NCBI GenBank assembly: GCA_017443165.1
Contig: JAFSOW010000223.1
Span: 1-25,059 of the forward strand
Length of the DNA: 25,059 bases
Direction of reading: 5' to 3'
Source: Acidaminococcaceae bacterium
GTDB taxonomy: Bacteria; Bacillota; Negativicutes; Acidaminococcales; Acidaminococcaceae
The notes below the pieces were generated by a model, which saw only the letters and a program-made list of their open reading frames with translations, ran no database searches and was not told where the DNA came from. Shown one piece after another: positions 14,503 to 21,489 of the stretch (the first letter of the stretch is position 1; every line of letters starts with the position of its first letter). A program made the translations under genes and the position numbers.

Positions 14503-15570
14503 ATGAAGCAAAAAGTTTTAATGGCCATGAGCGGCGGCGTGGACAGCAGCACGGCGGCGCTGCTGCTGCAGGAAGCGGGCTATGATGTGGTCGGCGTCAC
14601 CCTGAAGATGTTTGAAAACAAAGACGTCGGGGCGGGGGAAACCGACAGCAGTTTCGTCAATGTGCGGGACGCGAAGCAGGTTGCGGAAAAGATGGGATTT
14701 TCCCATTACGTGTTTGACTTCTGCCCGTACTTCCGTCAGTTTGTTATAGACCATTTCATTGCGGAGTATGAAAGCGGGCGGACGCCTAACCCCTGTGTGG
14801 ACTGTAATAAAAACGTGAAGCTGGGGCAGCTGTTCCCGAAAGCGGAAGAACTGGGCTGCGATTACATTGCCACGGGCCACTACGCCAATGTAATATTTAA
14901 TGAAGAAACCGGACGCTGGCTGCTGCTGCGGGGGGATGACCGGCAGAAGGACCAGAGTTATATGCTGTACACCCTGACGCAAAATCAGCTGGCCCATATC
15001 CTGTTTCCCCTGGGACACTTGCGCAAAACGGAAATCCGTGACAGGGCGGAAGCAGAAGGGCTGGCCAATGCCCGGAAACCGGACAGCCAGGATATCTGCT
15101 TTGTGCCGGACGGGGATTACGCCCGGGTGATACAGAATATTACAAGGCGCAAACCCCAACCGGGTCAGTTCATCCATCTGGACGGCACGGTGCTGGGAAC
15201 CCACAAAGGGCAACTGCATTACACCATCGGACAGCGGAAGGGTCTGGGTATTGCCTATCAGTATCCGCTCTATGTGATCCGGAAAGATGTGGAAAAGAAC
15301 ATTGTATATCTGGGACCGCAGGAGGCGCTGTTCTCCGACACATTGATCGCGGAGCGCTGCAATCTGATTTCCATTCCGGAACTGAAAGGACCGGTGCGCG
15401 TAACGGCCAAACCCCGTTACCGGGCCAAAGATGTGCCGGCAGTGATTGAACCATTGGAAGACGGAAACATCAAAGTGACGTTTGATGAACCCCAGCGGGC
15501 ACTGACACCGGGCCAGGCTGTGGTGTTTTATCAGGATGACGTGGTGGTCGGCGGCGGCACGATACGGTAA
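14503..15570 (+). CDS. mnmA: tRNA-specific 2-thiouridylase MnmA
   Basis: The 355-residue enzyme has normal length and all family marks: the PP-loop SGGVDSS (10-16), catalytic Cys101 (NPCVDCNKNVKLG) and Cys199 in PDSQDICFVPDG, DQSYMLYTL (150-158) and TIGQRKGLGI. It uses ATP and a persulfide sulfur donor to make 2-thiouridine at position 34 of tRNA-Lys, tRNA-Glu and tRNA-Gln in the cytoplasm, the step that precedes or accompanies the MnmEG modification. The start is the ATG at 14503, nine bases after the HD gene's stop; the site upstream is weak (TAAGG), suggesting translational coupling. The sulfur donor, a cysteine desulfurase, is not encoded in this window. Confidence 0.97.
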   Translation: MKQKVLMAMSGGVDSSTAALLLQEAGYDVVGVTLKMFENKDVGAGETDSSFVNVRDAKQVAEKMGFSHYVFDFCPYFRQFVIDHFIAEYESGRTPNPCVDCNKNVKLGQLFPKAEELGCDYIATGHYANVIFNEETGRWLLLRGDDRQKDQSYMLYTLTQNQLAHILFPLGHLRKTEIRDRAEAEGLANARKPDSQDICFVPDGDYARVIQNITRRKPQPGQFIHLDGTVLGTHKGQLHYTIGQRKGLGIAYQYPLYVIRKDVEKNIVYLGPQEALFSDTLIAERCNLISIPELKGPVRVTAKPRYRAKDVPAVIEPLEDGNIKVTFDEPQRALTPGQAVVFYQDDVVVGGGTIR

Positions 15571-15596
15571 TAAGTATAAATAACGGTAAGGAAATC

Positions 15597-16850
15597 ATGA
15601 TGGGAAAAAAGAACGTTTCAAAAAGAATGCGGGGATTTCTGGCAGCAGGTCTTTGGACTTGTGTCCTGACAGTATGCCCGCTCTATGGTGAAGCAGCGCT
15701 GCCGACGCATCCGGTGCCTTCTTCGCCTGCTGCAGCGGGAACCGGTTCCCCGGGGAAGGCCGAAAGCGGCATCCGGATACGGGTGGATCGGAGGGAAAAG
15801 ACAGAAATCAGCAAGCCTGTTCCCGGGGAAAACGCAGCAGACAGGATATGGTTCAAAGCGAAAGGAGACCATACCTCTGTAAAAAGTGCCCCGGAAAACC
15901 GTCCCCGGCAGAAAGAAACAGCAAAGGAAACGGTTCACAACAGGTCAATAACTCCCGGCAGGACTGCAGAACCGGTAATTCCGCAGGCCGTTGGTTCAGG
16001 GTACACGGAAGCGGAAATCCGCCAGCAGATAATACAGCGCTATGCGGCACCCCGGCCGGAGTTCCGCCTTTTGTCCGGCGCGTTTGCGGGATCCGGGTAC
16101 CGGCCCGGCACGATGGACGTTAAAATTCCGACGTTGTTTTTCCCGCCGGACGTGATGCAGGATGTTTCAGAAACCTTTTTGGAAAATCCGGATGGGACGT
16201 TTGGCACGAGGACCCGGGAAGACAGGACCAGGGGACTTTCGTCCTACGGAGCCGAAGCGCAGCAGCAACTGCTGAAACAGGCGGGGGAAAAAACAGGAGA
16301 GAATGTTCCGGCATCTACCCCGTTACATCCGGGCCCTGCGGCAGCAAGAACAAAATATAAAACCATTACGGTGCAGGTTCCTGTTCCTGCCCCGTCCCCG
16401 TTCCGCCCGCTGGCAAAAGGGGATTTTTACTGGTACAGCAATCATAAAGGACATTATGTGACAGCCTTACCCGGTTCGCTGCCCCAGAATCCCCTGCTGC
16501 AGGTACCGGCAACCGGGCCCATGCTGATCCGCGATGCCGGGCAGCATGAATTTATGGCAGTTAGCGTGGACGACCCGGTGGACACCTATTATTATAAGAA
16601 TCAGGACACGTTCCCCGGTTACGGCAAAGCGGTGCCGGTGTTTACGGAGACCCGGAAAACTGCCCAGGGCGATGATGTCAGCATAAAATATATCCGCCGT
16701 TATGTGGACGGGCAGCAGTGCCTTATTGTGGACAGCGCCGCAAAACGGGCCGGAAAGACATATCGCGTCGCAGTCGTTTTCCCCGAAAGCAAACAGTATG
16801 AATACTTGCCGAAAGCGTTGTATATAATCGAAAACCTGAAGGGAATATGA
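15597..16850 (+). CDS. Secreted Pro/Ala-rich protein of unknown function
   Basis: The 417-residue precursor starts at 15597 (or at the next codon, also ATG) after AAGGAAATC. A signal peptide covers about residues 1-33 (KKNVSKRMRG, a hydrophobic core, YGEAA). Residues 35-270 are low in order: rich in Pro, Ala, Lys and Glu, typical of a flexible linker through the envelope. The C-terminal 150 residues look folded (GDFYWYSNHKGHYVTALPG, then IRRYVDGQQCLIVDSAAKRAG, VAVVFPESKQYEYLPKALYI) and hold the only likely globular domain. I do not recognise it. It lies 26 bases after mnmA and 39 before the second HD gene, so it shares their transcript despite being exported, which is unusual for this operon. 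Confidence 0.82.
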   Translation: MMGKKNVSKRMRGFLAAGLWTCVLTVCPLYGEAALPTHPVPSSPAAAGTGSPGKAESGIRIRVDRREKTEISKPVPGENAADRIWFKAKGDHTSVKSAPENRPRQKETAKETVHNRSITPGRTAEPVIPQAVGSGYTEAEIRQQIIQRYAAPRPEFRLLSGAFAGSGYRPGTMDVKIPTLFFPPDVMQDVSETFLENPDGTFGTRTREDRTRGLSSYGAEAQQQLLKQAGEKTGENVPASTPLHPGPAAARTKYKTITVQVPVPAPSPFRPLAKGDFYWYSNHKGHYVTALPGSLPQNPLLQVPATGPMLIRDAGQHEFMAVSVDDPVDTYYYKNQDTFPGYGKAVPVFTETRKTAQGDDVSIKYIRRYVDGQQCLIVDSAAKRAGKTYRVAVVFPESKQYEYLPKALYIIENLKGI

Positions 16851-16889
16851 TGAATTGATGCTGTATAACAGATAAGGAGACCGGAAAGT

Positions 16890-17387
16890 ATGGAACATGC
16901 TGAAGTCGTGCGCAGGATGGTTTTGTTTGACAAAGGGGATGCCCGCCGCATCCAGCATTTCTTAAAAGTCTATATGTTTGCTGCCCTCATCGGCAAAATG
17001 GAAGGACTGCCCCCGGAACAGCAGGAAATTCTGGAAATTGCCGCGATCCTGCATGATATAGGCATCATTCCGGCAGAAAAGAAGTACGGAACCAGTAACG
17101 GCAAGCTGCAGGAACAGGAAGGTCCGGCTTATGCCCGGGCATTGCTGCAGGAAGCAGGCGGTTATCCGCCGGAGCTGATCGACAGAGTCTGTTTCCTGAT
17201 CGCCCACCACCACACATATGAGGGGGTGGACGGGACGGACTGGCAGATTCTGCTGGAAGCGGATTTCCTTGTGAATTCGTTCGAAAAGAATATGCCGGAA
17301 GAAGCCATTAAAAAAATGCGCTCCCGTGTTTTTAAAACAGGGAGCGGTATTGCCATGCTGAACAATCAGTATGGGTATGATATTTGA
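16890..17387 (+). CDS. Second HD-domain hydrolase
   Basis: The 165-residue cytoplasmic protein has the HD signature: His23 in ARRIQHFLKVYMFA, the His55-Asp56 pair in AAILHDIGIIPAEKK, IAHHHTYEG near 103-111, and the closing Asp in LLEADFLVN. It is closer to small bacterial HD phosphohydrolases (HDIG-like) than to the operon's first HD protein; the two share no obvious extended identity, so this does not look like a recent duplication. The substrate is unknown. AAGGAGACCGGAAAGT precedes the ATG. The 3' part of the coding region holds, on the opposite strand, the apparent terminator of pncA (17310-17346), so the two transcripts overlap. It is the last gene of the Rrf2-mnmA operon. Confidence 0.9.
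   Translation: MEHAEVVRRMVLFDKGDARRIQHFLKVYMFAALIGKMEGLPPEQQEILEIAAILHDIGIIPAEKKYGTSNGKLQEQEGPAYARALLQEAGGYPPELIDRVCFLIAHHHTYEGVDGTDWQILLEADFLVNSFEKNMPEEAIKKMRSRVFKTGSGIAMLNNQYGYDI
17310..17346 (-). terminator. pncA terminator embedded in the convergent HD gene
   Basis: On the minus strand CGCTCCC-TGTTTT pairs with AAAACA-c-GGGAGCG (17319-17346), followed by CA and seven T's (complement of 17310-17316). It lies about 60 bases past the pncA stop, inside the coding sequence for HD-protein residues 141-153. Confidence 0.8.
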
Positions 17388-17406
17388 TTATTGTAACCGG
17401 GTTGAA

Positions 17407-18060
17407 TTATCTCATCTTTTTCAAAGCTGCCGCATTCTTAACCAGAATGACACCGGCGGCTTTCATTTTTTCCAGGGCGGCCTGCGTTGTATCGGGCGCG
17501 ATACCGCGGCAGGCTGCTTCATTTAAAATGACGGTAAAGCCGGCGTCCTTCAACTGCAGAACAGTATTCAGCACACAGTAGTCCGTGGCCAGGCCGCCGC
17601 AGATCACGGTGGTGATGCCGTGCTGGCGTAAGAATTCAATGGCCCCGGTGCTGTATTTGTTGCCAAGGTCGTGATAGCAGGCACCGTAGGGATGTTTGTC
17701 CGGCTCGATGCCTTTCAGGCTCTGGAAGGCATAGGCTTCGGGATCCAGCCCGTCGATAAATTCAAAGCCGGGCGTGCCTACGATGGCATGTTTTGTCCAG
17801 TACAAGTCCAAGTCCGGATAGCCGGCCAGTGGGGTCAGGCACGGATGTTCCTCTGTGGCAATCCATTTCGCGTAAGGGGAATGGGCGTCACGGGAAGCAA
17901 TCCGCAGGCACGCAAGCTTTGCCTGTGCGTTCAGTTCCGGTACGATCTTGTCTCCTTCCGCCACCGGCAGTTCGTCGGGGCAGACCGGGGTGAAGGTTTT
18001 CTGGGCGTCAATATCAAAAGCGGCAATAAAGTTTTTTGCGGGTAAACGATAATTGAACAT
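17407..18060 (-). CDS. pncA: Nicotinamidase PncA
   Basis: The 217-residue cytoplasmic enzyme starts at the ATG at 18060 after GGAGGTAACAAC. The cysteine-hydrolase triad is Asp18 (FDIDAQKTF), Lys116 (SLKGIEPD) and Cys162 (LATDYCVLNT); the metal site is Asp58 and His60 (RDAHS) with His72. The oxyanion cis-peptide region and YWTKHAIVGTPGFEF correspond to the WPxHCxxGTxG pattern of nicotinamidases. It hydrolyses nicotinamide to nicotinate and ammonia for NAD salvage. Other isochorismatase-family hydrolases share the fold, but the motif set favours PncA. A sigma-A promoter lies at 18088-18116. The gene stands alone and its transcript appears to end inside the convergent HD gene. Confidence 0.9.
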   Translation of the reverse strand: MFNYRLPAKNFIAAFDIDAQKTFTPVCPDELPVAEGDKIVPELNAQAKLACLRIASRDAHSPYAKWIATEEHPCLTPLAGYPDLDLYWTKHAIVGTPGFEFIDGLDPEAYAFQSLKGIEPDKHPYGACYHDLGNKYSTGAIEFLRQHGITTVICGGLATDYCVLNTVLQLKDAGFTVILNEAACRGIAPDTTQAALEKMKAAGVILVKNAAALKKMR

Positions 18061-18087
18061 GTTGTTACCTCCTAAATGGTTAAAAGC

Positions 18088-18116
18088 ATTATACATAATG
18101 AAGCAGATTATGTAAA
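18088..18116 (-). promoter_or_regulatory. Sigma-A promoter of pncA
   Basis: On the minus strand TTTACA (18111-18116), a 17-base spacer, and a perfect TATAAT (18088-18093) with an upstream TG. The transcript would start about 20 bases before the ribosome binding site. Confidence 0.8.
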
Positions 18117-18171
18117 GATTCCGTTGGCAGTTTTTATTGCGAACAGATAAATAATTTTCATTTAATTTTCG

Positions 18172-18244
18172 CGAACTGTTCGAAATAAAACTCTTGACAA
18201 ACGAACTGTTTGGTTGTAATATAATTATAACAAACAAACGTTTC
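18172..18244 (+). promoter_or_regulatory. Candidate LexA (SOS) operator sites around the YneA-like promoter
   Basis: CAAACAAACGTTTC (18231-18244) differs by one base from the Bacillus LexA consensus CGAACRNRYGTTYC and lies just downstream of the -10. CGAACTGTTCG (18172-18182) is a near-palindrome, and CGAACTGTT recurs at 18202-18210 inside the promoter spacer, 30 bases away (about three helical turns). A further CGAACAG is at 18140. The consensus is from Bacillus; this lineage's LexA box may differ. Confidence 0.55.
18194..18222 (+). promoter_or_regulatory. Strong sigma-A promoter of the YneA-like gene
   Basis: A perfect TTGACA (18194-18199), a 17-base spacer, and TAATAT (18217-18222). Such a strong promoter under overlapping SOS-like dyads is consistent with tight repression. 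Confidence 0.8.
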
Positions 18245-18260
18245 AAAAGAGGTGAACAAA

Positions 18261-18590
18261 ATGAAAAGATTTTTAATTGCTTTTTTATTAGGCGCGTTAA
18301 TGAGCGGCGGTTTTACATACATGACAGTTTCTGCTTCCCCGGAAATCTATGAGAAACAGGTTATTACCGTACATACGGGAGACACATTGTGGGATATTGC
18401 GGCCGACTGGAGCGGCAGGGATGAAGATATCCGTGAAGTGATCCTGCGGATCCAGAAAGAGAACAAACTGTCAGGCAGCGACCTGGCGGTGGGACAACGG
18501 CTGGTGATCCCGGTTCGCAAAACCGTAGCAGATGTGGTTGCCGAACAGAACGAACGGAATGCGGGCAAAGCGCAACTGGCGGCAAGGTAA
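18261..18590 (+). CDS. YneA-like LysM protein, putative SOS cell-division inhibitor
   Basis: The 109-residue product starts at the ATG at 18261 after AAAGAGGTGAACAAA (a GTG at 18252 lies inside that site). Residues 1-25 form a membrane anchor or signal (KRFLIAFLLGALMSGGFTYM). Residues 34-85 are one LysM domain: VHTGDTLWDIAADWSG, then IREVILRIQKENKLSGSDLAVGQRLVIPV. This short anchor-plus-LysM design is that of Bacillus subtilis YneA, which is induced by DNA damage and halts septation until repair is complete. The promoter carries LexA-like dyads, the regulatory arrangement of yneA. lexA, its usual divergent neighbour, is absent; pncA stands there instead. The 24 residues after the LysM domain are hydrophilic. 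Division inhibition is inferred. Confidence 0.82.
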   Translation: MKRFLIAFLLGALMSGGFTYMTVSASPEIYEKQVITVHTGDTLWDIAADWSGRDEDIREVILRIQKENKLSGSDLAVGQRLVIPVRKTVADVVAEQNERNAGKAQLAAR

Positions 18591-18599
18591 AATAGAAGC

Positions 18600-18634
18600 A
18601 AGGAAGCGCAAACTCTTTCAAGCGGCGCTTCCTT
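18600..18634. other. Hairpin between convergent YneA-like and gluQ genes
   Basis: AAGGAAGCGC (18600-18609) pairs perfectly with GCGCTTCCTT (18625-18634). There is no clear U-tract on the plus strand and only a scattered one (TTCTATTTTACC) on the minus strand. Probably a weak two-way terminator. Confidence 0.5.
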
Positions 18635-18680
18635 AGTACATTCTCAGGCTTTTCTCCCTAACCATAATTTCACTTAATTT

Positions 18681-19652
18681 TCAGTTCTTCAATTTCAACT
18701 CTTCCCAATAATTTCCCGGAATGACAAGGTCATGTCCGGGAATTTTTTTCCGGTCAAACAGGGGCAGGATATCGGTTGCTTTCAGTGGTTCCGGTTTGCT
18801 GATCTGCCCCAGCAGCCAGGCGATATAACCGAGCAACGGTTCCGGTCTGCCAAGTTCCTGACGGAGAAAGCCCATGTCCGCCGCTTTGTCCCGTTTGGCA
18901 AGACGGGCTCCTTCCCGGGTGATCAGCATAGGCAGGTGCAGATATTCCGGCACATCGAAACCCAGCGTCTGGAAAAGGTAGATCTGCGGCGCGGAAGAAC
19001 TCAGCAGGTCGCAGCCCCGTACGACCTGGCTGACGCCCATCAGTCCGTCGTCAATGGTCACGGCCAGCTGGTAGGCAAACACGCCGTCGCTGCGGCGGAT
19101 GATGATGTCGCCCCAGTCACGGGCCAGGTTAAAAGACTGTATACCGTAACAGCCGTCGCAGAACGTAATATCTGTGTCCGGCAGGATCAGCCGGGCAGCA
19201 GGCCTGCGCTGTTTTGCTTTTTCACGGACCTCCGCGTCTGTCAGCCGGCGGCAGGTGCCGGCATAGACCACGCGCCCGTCCGATGCATGGGGCGCGTCCG
19301 CCACATGCAGCTGCGCGCGGCTGCAGAAGCAGGGATAGACGAGTTTTTTGCCGGTCAGCTGTTCATAGTATTTTTCATATATGACAGTTCGTTCGCTCTG
19401 ATACGGGACGTCCGGATTGTCCCAGGTGATGCCCAGCCACTCCAGATCAGACAGAATCTGGTCTGCGTTGGCGCGGGGACAGCGGACCGGGTCCAGGTCT
19501 TCAATACGCAGCAGGAAATCCCCGCCGGCGCTTTTGGCGCAGAGCCAGGCGGCCAGCGCGGTGTAAACATTTCCCAGGTGCATGCGCCCGCTGGGGGAAG
19601 GGGCGAAACGGCCCACGGTTTTTCGGGAAAAAACAGCTTCTTTTTTCAGCAT
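18681..19652 (-). CDS. gluQ: Glutamyl-Q tRNA(Asp) synthetase
   Basis: The 323-residue protein is a truncated class I glutamyl-tRNA synthetase catalytic domain lacking the anticodon-binding half, the hallmark of GluQ-RS (full GltX is about 480 residues). The HIGH-like motif is in SPSGRMHLGN (19-28), the zinc site is Cys108-x-Cys110, Tyr130 and Cys134, and RLAKRDKA (250-257) stands for KMSKS. It charges glutamate onto queuosine at position 34 of tRNA-Asp rather than onto the CCA end, so the cell should also make or salvage queuosine. The ATG at 19652 follows AGAGGAAGCTGTC. No other tRNA-modification gene is adjacent. GluQ-RS is less common in Firmicutes than in proteobacteria. Confidence 0.93.
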   Translation of the reverse strand: MLKKEAVFSRKTVGRFAPSPSGRMHLGNVYTALAAWLCAKSAGGDFLLRIEDLDPVRCPRANADQILSDLEWLGITWDNPDVPYQSERTVIYEKYYEQLTGKKLVYPCFCSRAQLHVADAPHASDGRVVYAGTCRRLTDAEVREKAKQRRPAARLILPDTDITFCDGCYGIQSFNLARDWGDIIIRRSDGVFAYQLAVTIDDGLMGVSQVVRGCDLLSSSAPQIYLFQTLGFDVPEYLHLPMLITREGARLAKRDKAADMGFLRQELGRPEPLLGYIAWLLGQISKPEPLKATDILPLFDRKKIPGHDLVIPGNYWEELKLKN

Positions 19653-19691
19653 GACAGCTTCCTCTAATTGTTCATAAAGATTTCAATTTTT

Positions 19692-19700
19692 ATTATAGCA
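19692..19700 (-). promoter_or_regulatory. Extended -10 promoter of gluQ
   Basis: On the minus strand TGC-TATAAT, a perfect extended -10. The -35 region is A+T-rich without a good hexamer. It is about 40 bases before the start codon. Confidence 0.55.
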
Positions 19701-19807
19701 TAAAGGATATAATATAAAATACAGGAAATGAAGGACAATATTTTTCTTTCAAACAATTGTGATGTTTGTGATCAGTATAATCTGTATGGGTTTGGAGAGG
19801 TTACGTT

Positions 19808-21169
19808 ATGGCTGAAGATGAAGTAAAACAGACGGTACAGGATGAGGCAGCGGAAAAGGTAACGGAAGAAGCTGCTGAAGCTTCTGCTGCGGCAGAGAAT
19901 ACGGAAAAAACTGCGACTGCAGGCGAAGCCGGCAAGGCTGAAGAAGCCGGTGCTGCGGAGGAAACCGCAAAAGAGGAAACCGTTGCCGGCGACGAAGAAG
20001 AAAAAAAGGAAATCGAACCACTGGAAGATATTGATACCGAATGGGAAGCGGAAAAGCTGTGCCGCTGGGGTGCGGCCCGTGCCAGTGTGCTGGTGGTGGC
20101 TCCCGTTTTCGGTACCATGGCGCTGATCGCCAACGAAGTGTACATGATCACCCGCCTGGCCGACCTGCGGGGCATCAAAGTCTCCGAAGGAACGGCGTTG
20201 GGCCTTCTGGGTTCTTTGGGCGCGACCTTTATCGGACAGTCGGTGTTTACCCTGCTGCCGATCCCGGCCATCCAGATCCCGCTGGCGGTGTCCATTACCT
20301 ACGGCGTGGGCAAGGCGGCCAACGCCTGGCTGAAAGCCGGCCGGCCGGAAGATGTGGCCAGCTTCCGGGAAGTGTTTGAAAAGGCCCGCAAAGAAGGCGC
20401 GGAAAACGCGGACACTTTCAGCAACATGGACTGCAAGGACGAACCGCTGGGTGACGAAAGCAAAAAGTTTGACCTGAACGCCCTGAAAGAAAAAATGAAA
20501 AATGTCAAAGGGGAAGACGTGTTTGCCGGCGTCAAGACCACCGCGGACAAGGCTGAATCCACCATTTCCCAGAAGATCAAAGACTTTAATGACCGCATCG
20601 TGAACCCGCTGAAGACCAAGAGCGACCGCTGGATATCCGCCCAGAACTGGCAGCAGCTGTCCCGGGGCGAACTGGTCATTCCGTATACCGAGATCAAGGC
20701 ATATATGACGAAAGCCCTGGCCGGCAGCGATTTTGCCCTGCTGGACATCGGCTATCTGGCGCCGGACTACCTGCGGATGAACCTGCAGCACAATACCTAC
20801 GGCACGCTGGAGCTGAAACTTTCCGTCCTGGACTTTTACGTGGACCAGAACGAGGCCGATGCCCATATTAAAGTGGAAGGCTTCGACATTTTCAATAACG
20901 ACTTTGCTTCCCTGGTGGTGAATACGGTCGGTGACAAACTGATCGTCGCGATTATCGATTTGATTTTTGATAAGGTGACCATTGAGAATAAAGACGTGGA
21001 AGTAACCTATGAAAACGGCGTGATTGGCCTGGACTTCACCAAAACCCTGCAGGAAAGCAAAATCGGCAAGACCCGCTTCCTGAAAAAATCCGTGCTGGAC
21101 GTGTTGCACCTGACAAACCTCAGCGTGATGGAAGAAGGGCTGAAAGTGAAAGCCAGCGTAAAGTTGTGA
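19808..21169 (+). CDS. Large acidic membrane-associated protein with a DUF697-like hydrophobic region
   Basis: The 453-residue product has three parts. Residues 1-78 are Glu/Ala-rich, acidic and probably disordered. Residues 85-170 are hydrophobic (ASVLVVAPVFGTMALIANEVYMITRLA, LLGSLGATFIGQSVFTLLPIPAIQIPLAVSITYGVGKAA) and look like the membrane hairpin of DUF697/YcjF-type proteins. Residues 200-310 are charged and helical. The last 130 residues are beta-rich (LDIGYLAPDYLRMNLQ, TLELKLSVLDFYV, ADAHIKVEGFDIF), perhaps a lipid-binding fold like DUF2993/LmeA. There is no signal peptide. GGAGAGGTTACGTT precedes the ATG, and a -10-like TATAAT is at 19776-19781. It stands alone, divergent from gluQ, and is closed by a terminator. 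The function is unknown; family placements are from pattern memory. Confidence 0.85.
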   Translation: MAEDEVKQTVQDEAAEKVTEEAAEASAAAENTEKTATAGEAGKAEEAGAAEETAKEETVAGDEEEKKEIEPLEDIDTEWEAEKLCRWGAARASVLVVAPVFGTMALIANEVYMITRLADLRGIKVSEGTALGLLGSLGATFIGQSVFTLLPIPAIQIPLAVSITYGVGKAANAWLKAGRPEDVASFREVFEKARKEGAENADTFSNMDCKDEPLGDESKKFDLNALKEKMKNVKGEDVFAGVKTTADKAESTISQKIKDFNDRIVNPLKTKSDRWISAQNWQQLSRGELVIPYTEIKAYMTKALAGSDFALLDIGYLAPDYLRMNLQHNTYGTLELKLSVLDFYVDQNEADAHIKVEGFDIFNNDFASLVVNTVGDKLIVAIIDLIFDKVTIENKDVEVTYENGVIGLDFTKTLQESKIGKTRFLKKSVLDVLHLTNLSVMEEGLKVKASVKL

Positions 21170-21259
21170 GCGGCATCTGTGCAGAATGAAACGATGACAG
21201 AACCGGAGCGCGCATGAGCAGACACTGCCATGTAAGTTTAACTTAATAAGAAGATATGC

Positions 21260-21306
21260 TGCTGAAGCCGTTCTGTCGAAGGTCCGGCTTCAGCATTTTC
21301 TTTTTG
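21260..21306 (+). terminator. Terminator after the acidic membrane protein gene
   Basis: TGCTGAAGCCG (21260-21270) pairs perfectly with CGGCTTCAGCA (21285-21295), an 11-bp stem, followed by TTTTCTTTTT. Confidence 0.9.
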
Positions 21307-21328
21307 GGCCGCCGGCAGCCGGACAGTT

Positions 21329-21357
21329 TTGCCAAAATCTTATATTTGGTGTAAAAT
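21329..21357 (+). promoter_or_regulatory. Sigma-A promoter of the yybS-gdpP-rplI operon
   Basis: TTGCCA (21329-21334), a 17-base spacer, and TAAAAT (21352-21357). The leader to the first start codon is about 125 bases. Confidence 0.65.
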
Positions 21358-21489
21358 ATAATGGTACACTGCATAAGTGTTTGTATTTTTATTTGTGAAA
21401 GCAGGAACCGGATAACGGTTCCCTGACCTTGATTCTGTTTACTGACAAGCCGGGAAAAGGCATGCTTGTTTTTCCGGCAGGAGGAATGT

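Larger units (their letters stand above)
21170..21489. other. 320-bp region: terminator, promoter and structured leader of the yybS operon
   Basis: No gene is seen. The terminator is at 21260-21306 and the promoter at 21329-21357. Two stems then lie in the leader: GGAACCG/CGGTTCC (21404-21410 with 21416-21422, loop GATAA) and GCCGGGAAAA/TTTTTCCGGC (21449-21458 with 21469-21478). The second ends one base before the AGGAGG ribosome binding site (21479-21484) of yybS, so the leader could modulate translation. Confidence 0.6.

Noticed and set aside
14518..15219. Minus-strand open frame opposite mnmA
   Set aside because: mnmA is certain from its motifs; the other frame has no start signals or recognisable content.
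19772..21109. A 445-residue minus-strand open frame opposite the acidic membrane protein
   Set aside because: The plus-strand frame has a ribosome binding site, a terminator and sensible domain composition; the minus frame is Phe/His/Gln-rich low-quality sequence.
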